64,000 nt of DNA from Desmodesmus armatus (taxonomy: Eukaryota > Chlorophyta > Chlorophyceae > Sphaeropleales > Scenedesmaceae), in assembly GCA_007449985.2 (NCBI GenBank), contig VIIQ02000838.1, forward strand, positions 186,001 through 250,000, in the 5' to 3' direction. Each line of letters opens with the position of its first letter. The stretch's first letter is position 1. The translations under genes were made by a program, and so were the position numbers. This document shows, piece after piece, positions 60,604 to 64,000 of the stretch. The notes beneath the pieces are model-generated. The model was given only the letters and a program-made list of their open reading frames with translations, had not been told where the DNA came from and searched no databases.

Positions 60604-62810
60604 TGTTGTGATGACAAAGCATTTGCTGCGGGTGGGGATTGCGTGAATTTTGATGTGGTGGGGTGTGGTTTGTGTGTTTGCTGTGCATATCTCAACAGAG
60701 CTGCCTGGCTTTCAAGCAGCTCACCCACTACAGCCCTGGCTGACATGGCTGGAAGCTTTTGTTATATTGTGTATCGACACCACCAATTTGTGTATATTGT
60801 GACGGCCATGTGCTGGCTGTAGTGCAGACTGCATACAGGGCTTGTGCTGTGTGCACAGTTTGTAGCATACGGAAGCGGTGGGATGTACCATGGCTTACAT
60901 GTATACTACGTAGTATCGCCCCGCTGCGGCAGTCGCCATGCCGGTCAAGGTGTTTTGTTGGGGGCTGGTTTTGCTTGATTCGTGTTGCAGCTCTCCTTGG
61001 GGCGGTTGCTCTGGAGCTTTGTCTGCCGCAAATGCTATTGGCAGCTGCGTCAGGGATGTTGTATATTAGTGCCAGTATGCCGCATCAGCACAGCTGCTGC
61101 AGCAGCAGCGTATGTGGGTTCGGGTTGAAACACACTTTCATATGCTGGCGAGCAATGTATCTAAGTTAGATTTGGTCATCAGGGATACACCTGCCTGAAA
61201 GGCAAGCAGACAAGAGCACGACAATGGATCGGATTGCAACACCACTGTATCTCAAGCTGACACACTACCTCATTATTGAGTAATTGAGTAGTAGGTTGGG
61301 TGCGCTGCTGCATTCCTGTTCAACAGGGACTGTCGCTACATTGTGCGCTTACAGCCTTACGGTCTTCCTGTTTGGGGGCAAAGCGTCAGGCTTCTCTGTT
61401 TTGATCCTCAGTATGTTGTTCCTTCTGGTTTGTTGTGCTATCTCCGTGATATCAGTGAATGGCTGGCATGAGCTCTTGAGTTTCATAGCTACAGGTGTAA
61501 CTTTGATTTTGATTTTGATGCTGCACTTTCACAACCAATGCAAATTGGGGCCCTGCCAGCATCTGTCGTACCGTACCAGCGCCTTGTCATATGAGCGCTG
61601 TGCTGAGCATGTGTTCAGCCTCAAGAGTATGTATGCTCCTTGCAGTTGTGCAAGGAACCAATCGTGCAGCAGCCACAATTGGTGCCAGCATCTTTGAAGC
61701 AGCTTCACACAATTACTGCAAATGACAGCATGACACTGCATGTGCTGGCAACCAGCACATGCCAAGCGTGAATTACTGAAGAAGGCCACAAAGGGGCACA
61801 ACACAGAGAAAAATCATATGCTTTTGCACCAATAGCAGACCCATTTGATGCAGCCAGCAACATTGTGACTACTACAGTAGTGTGACACACGATGCAGTAA
61901 TTGGCAGGGACAGCTACATGCGCACGACACCAAAACCATAGGAACTCCCCACCGTTGAGAGGCATCTTATCTTGAAGCTTGGTACAACAGAAGAGTACAA
62001 CGCCAGCATGCATTATGAAGGGTGCCGGCGCCAGTGAAACACATGCAGTACTGGGTGCACAAAGCACATTGCTGCCACCATCATACACCCGCAGATGCAG
62101 AATAACCAACAGTAACATCATGCTACAAGAACGTCTACAAAACTGCCATGGCAGGCACAATAAGGTGCAGGTGTACACACCACAAACACAACCAAGCCGG
62201 CATTGTCGGTTTCAATTGTCAACACGACACCTTGCCTGATCCCTCGACAGCTATGTGGCGAGCAACCCTCACCATGCATCAACACTGCTAGGCTTATGCT
62301 CTTGACTGGGGCTGGCCAAAAAAATAGCCCCACACGTGACCAAACCCAATAGCATGCCAACATGCCTCATCTGTAAAGCAGCACGCATGTTATACATTAA
62401 TGCAGCCAGCCACGCAGACACCCACAGCTGTTGCAGCGGCTGTCAGCAGGACAGCACTACAAGCTGGGCTCACTACAAGCTTGGGCTGGGTGCAGCCGGC
62501 TGTTGTGGCACGCTGCCAGCTGAACCTAGCTGAGTGCGTTGATCCAGATGAACAAAGAAATATCTCCAACAACAGCTGCAGATGCAAGGCACCAAAAGAC
62601 ATAAGTCAAGCCTCAGCAGGCAAGCATGACACAGACAGTCACCAGTGCCAGCAGGCCCCAGCTGCAAGCTCCTGCATGTAAAAACAACCCGGCCACCCAC
62701 ACTGCAGCAACCGCAACTGACAGCGATTGCAGCAGCCGAGGGAGAGCTCCCCTCCCCATGCACCAGTTAGCACAGCGCAGCGCCAGCAGACGCCAGACGC
62801 CGCTGCTCAC
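60604..62810. other. intergenic region, no recognised gene
   Basis: Low-information 2.2 kb containing the 3' ends of the two flanking convergent genes. A plus frame of about 137 codons (61284-61697) has hydrophobic stretches (FSVLILSMLFLLVCCAISVI) but no other support. Several Cys-containing shadow frames are present on minus. I would not call a gene here. Confidence 0.35.
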
Positions 62811-64000
62811 TCAACTGCTGCTGCGCTTGCGCTTCTGCCCCGGCGGCTGCTGCTGCTGCTGCTGCTGCTGTGGTTCCTCATGGGGCTGAGGCTGTTCTGG
62901 TCCCTGCAGCAGGTGCTGCTGCTGTTGTGGTGCCTCTTGGTGCTGGTCCTGCTGCTCTTCTGCCTGTGCCAGCAATACCTGGGCACTAGGGCCGCCCGCT
63001 GCACCGCCCACTGCAGCTCCCTCAGCAATGCGTGCTGCCAGAGCTGCTGCCAGCACTGCTACCGTGTCTGCATGACCTGCAGCAGCTGCAGCCTGCTGCG
63101 CTGCTGCGATGTGGTCTGCCTGCAGTGCGCTGCTGCTGTTCCCAAGCATGCTTTCGACCATTCTGCAGTGCCCCATCTCTGCTGCAAGCAGCAATGGCGT
63201 GCGCCCTTCTGCGTCGGCTGCATCTGCGGCAGCCCCACCCCCCAGCAACACGTCCACTATCTCTACGTGCTTGTCGTATTTACCCCAGAAGCGGGGCTGC
63301 TCACTGAACCCAGACACAGCAGCATGCAGGGGAGTGCAGCCCTGCTTGTCAACAGCAGCCACTGGAGCATCAGCTGCAAGCAGGGCCCTCACTGCTGCTG
63401 TGTTTCCCCAGTGAGTAGCACGATGCAGTGGAGTGCGGCCCTCCTTGTCGGCCGCTGTGACTGATGCACCAGCTGCAAGCAGGGCACCCACCACTGCTGT
63501 GCTGCCATCAAGAGCAGCGCAATGCAGCGGAGTGCGGCCCCCCTTGTCAGCAGCTGCCACTGGGGCACCAGCTGCAAGCAGGGCCTCCACTGCTGCTGCA
63601 TGCCCTTTGGATGCAGCTTCATGCAGCGGAGTGCGGCGCTGCTTATCAGCAGCTGAAACCCGGGCACCAGCTGCAATCAGCAGCTCCACTGCTCCTATCT
63701 GCACCCAGTCAGCAGCAGCTGCATGCAGTGGTGTTGTGCCATCTTTTTCAGCACCTGACACGCGGGCGCCAGCATCAATTAGCTGCTTCACTGTCTCACT
63801 GTCCCTTGAATTGATTGCATCGCGCAGGGCTCCAGAACCACTGGCACCACGGGCCAGCAGCTCCTTCGCCAACTCTGTATGGCCCTGGCTAGCTGCCGCA
63901 AGCAGCAGGAGCTGCTTCAGCTGTGGTGTAAGCTTGGGGCCTGCTCTGACCTGCTCCTTGAGTGCTGGCAGTCCACCCTTGGCCCATGCCTTGACAAGCT
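62811..64000 (-). CDS. Ankyrin-repeat protein (5' end outside window)
   Basis: The minus-strand frame is open from the window edge (LVKAWAKGGLPALKEQV) to the stop at 62811-62813, at least 395 residues with no intron needed. About six consecutive ankyrin repeats are visible from their GxTPLHxAA and (A)VxALLAAGAxVxAADK signatures. The fifth carries a short insertion (SEQPRFWGKYDKH). An Ala-rich helical region, a poly-Gln/Glu stretch (CTG run on plus at 62848-62869) and a C-terminal nuclear-signal-like GQKRKRSSS follow. Ankyrin repeats bind protein partners, so no specific role can be assigned. Confidence 0.88.
   Translation of the reverse strand, partial: LVKAWAKGGLPALKEQVRAGPKLTPQLKQLLLLAAASQGHTELAKELLARGASGSGALRDAINSRDSETVKQLIDAGARVSGAEKDGTTPLHAAAADWVQIGAVELLIAAGARVSAADKQRRTPLHEAASKGHAAAVEALLAAGAPVAAADKGGRTPLHCAALDGSTAVVGALLAAGASVTAADKEGRTPLHRATHWGNTAAVRALLAADAPVAAVDKQGCTPLHAAVSGFSEQPRFWGKYDKHVEIVDVLLGGGAAADAADAEGRTPLLLAAEMGHCRMVESMLGNSSSALQADHIAAAQQAAAAAGHADTVAVLAAALAARIAEGAAVGGAAGGPSAQVLLAQAEEQQDQHQEAPQQQQHLLQGPEQPQPHEEPQQQQQQQQPPGQKRKRSSS

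Noticed and set aside
61284..61697. Small membrane protein gene
   Set aside because: Hydrophobic, but T-rich non-coding DNA gives such translations easily. No signal peptide at the start, no conserved motif and no splice partners.

Overview
This window looks like nuclear DNA of a green alga (Chlorophyta). The signs are many short spliceosomal introns (GTGAGT/GTAAGT donors, TGCAG acceptors), long CAG-type tracts read as poly-Gln or poly-Ala inside coding exons, a MYND-finger protein of a style I associate with chlorophyte algae, a Copia-type LTR element and a eukaryotic TnpB homologue (Fanzor). A scenedesmacean-like alga is only a guess. Exon structures were built by hand by matching splice signals and reading-frame phase; no transcript data were available.

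Layout. 1-4267: 3' part of a Gln/Ala-rich MYND zinc-finger gene, followed by a duplicated, internally deleted copy of its 3' end (5252-5847). 7123-19223: one large secreted-protein gene with about 30 exons. It has a signal peptide and a Cys-rich exon, then 26 CCP/Sushi-like exons, 18 of them near-identical 346/347-bp exon+intron units, and two PAN/Apple-like C-terminal exons. 21340-38700: three paralogues (C1 and C2 on minus, C3 on plus) of a secreted Tyr/Gly/His/Lys-rich repeat protein. All share one core promoter and a common 3' flank. C3 has grown by 570-bp exon duplication. C1 carries a 1-nt deletion, and its 3' flank is split off by a 5.9-kb inverted-repeat element that itself contains a young Copia-like LTR element. 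40085-41032: a single-exon membrane protein. 42153-46911 (minus): a complete 10-exon PIG-T gene (GPI transamidase subunit). 47545-48380 (minus): a small poly-Ala protein. 49249-56383: a Fanzor whose RuvC nuclease end splices in phase to a long N-terminal region with about six hydrophobic segments, followed by a hairpin-rich 3' region that is a candidate omega-RNA. 57440-60603: a Gln-rich protein with a split Cys pair. 62811-64000 (minus): an ankyrin-repeat protein that runs off the window.

The genes do not form one pathway. The shared theme is repeat-driven growth: tandem exon amplification in two secreted proteins, gene-cluster duplication, nested transposons and an RNA-guided-nuclease relative. 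The most interesting locus is the Fanzor at 49-57 kb. Next are the exon array at 11.5-17.8 kb and the transposon insertion at 22-28 kb, whose empty site can be read from the paralogues in the same window.
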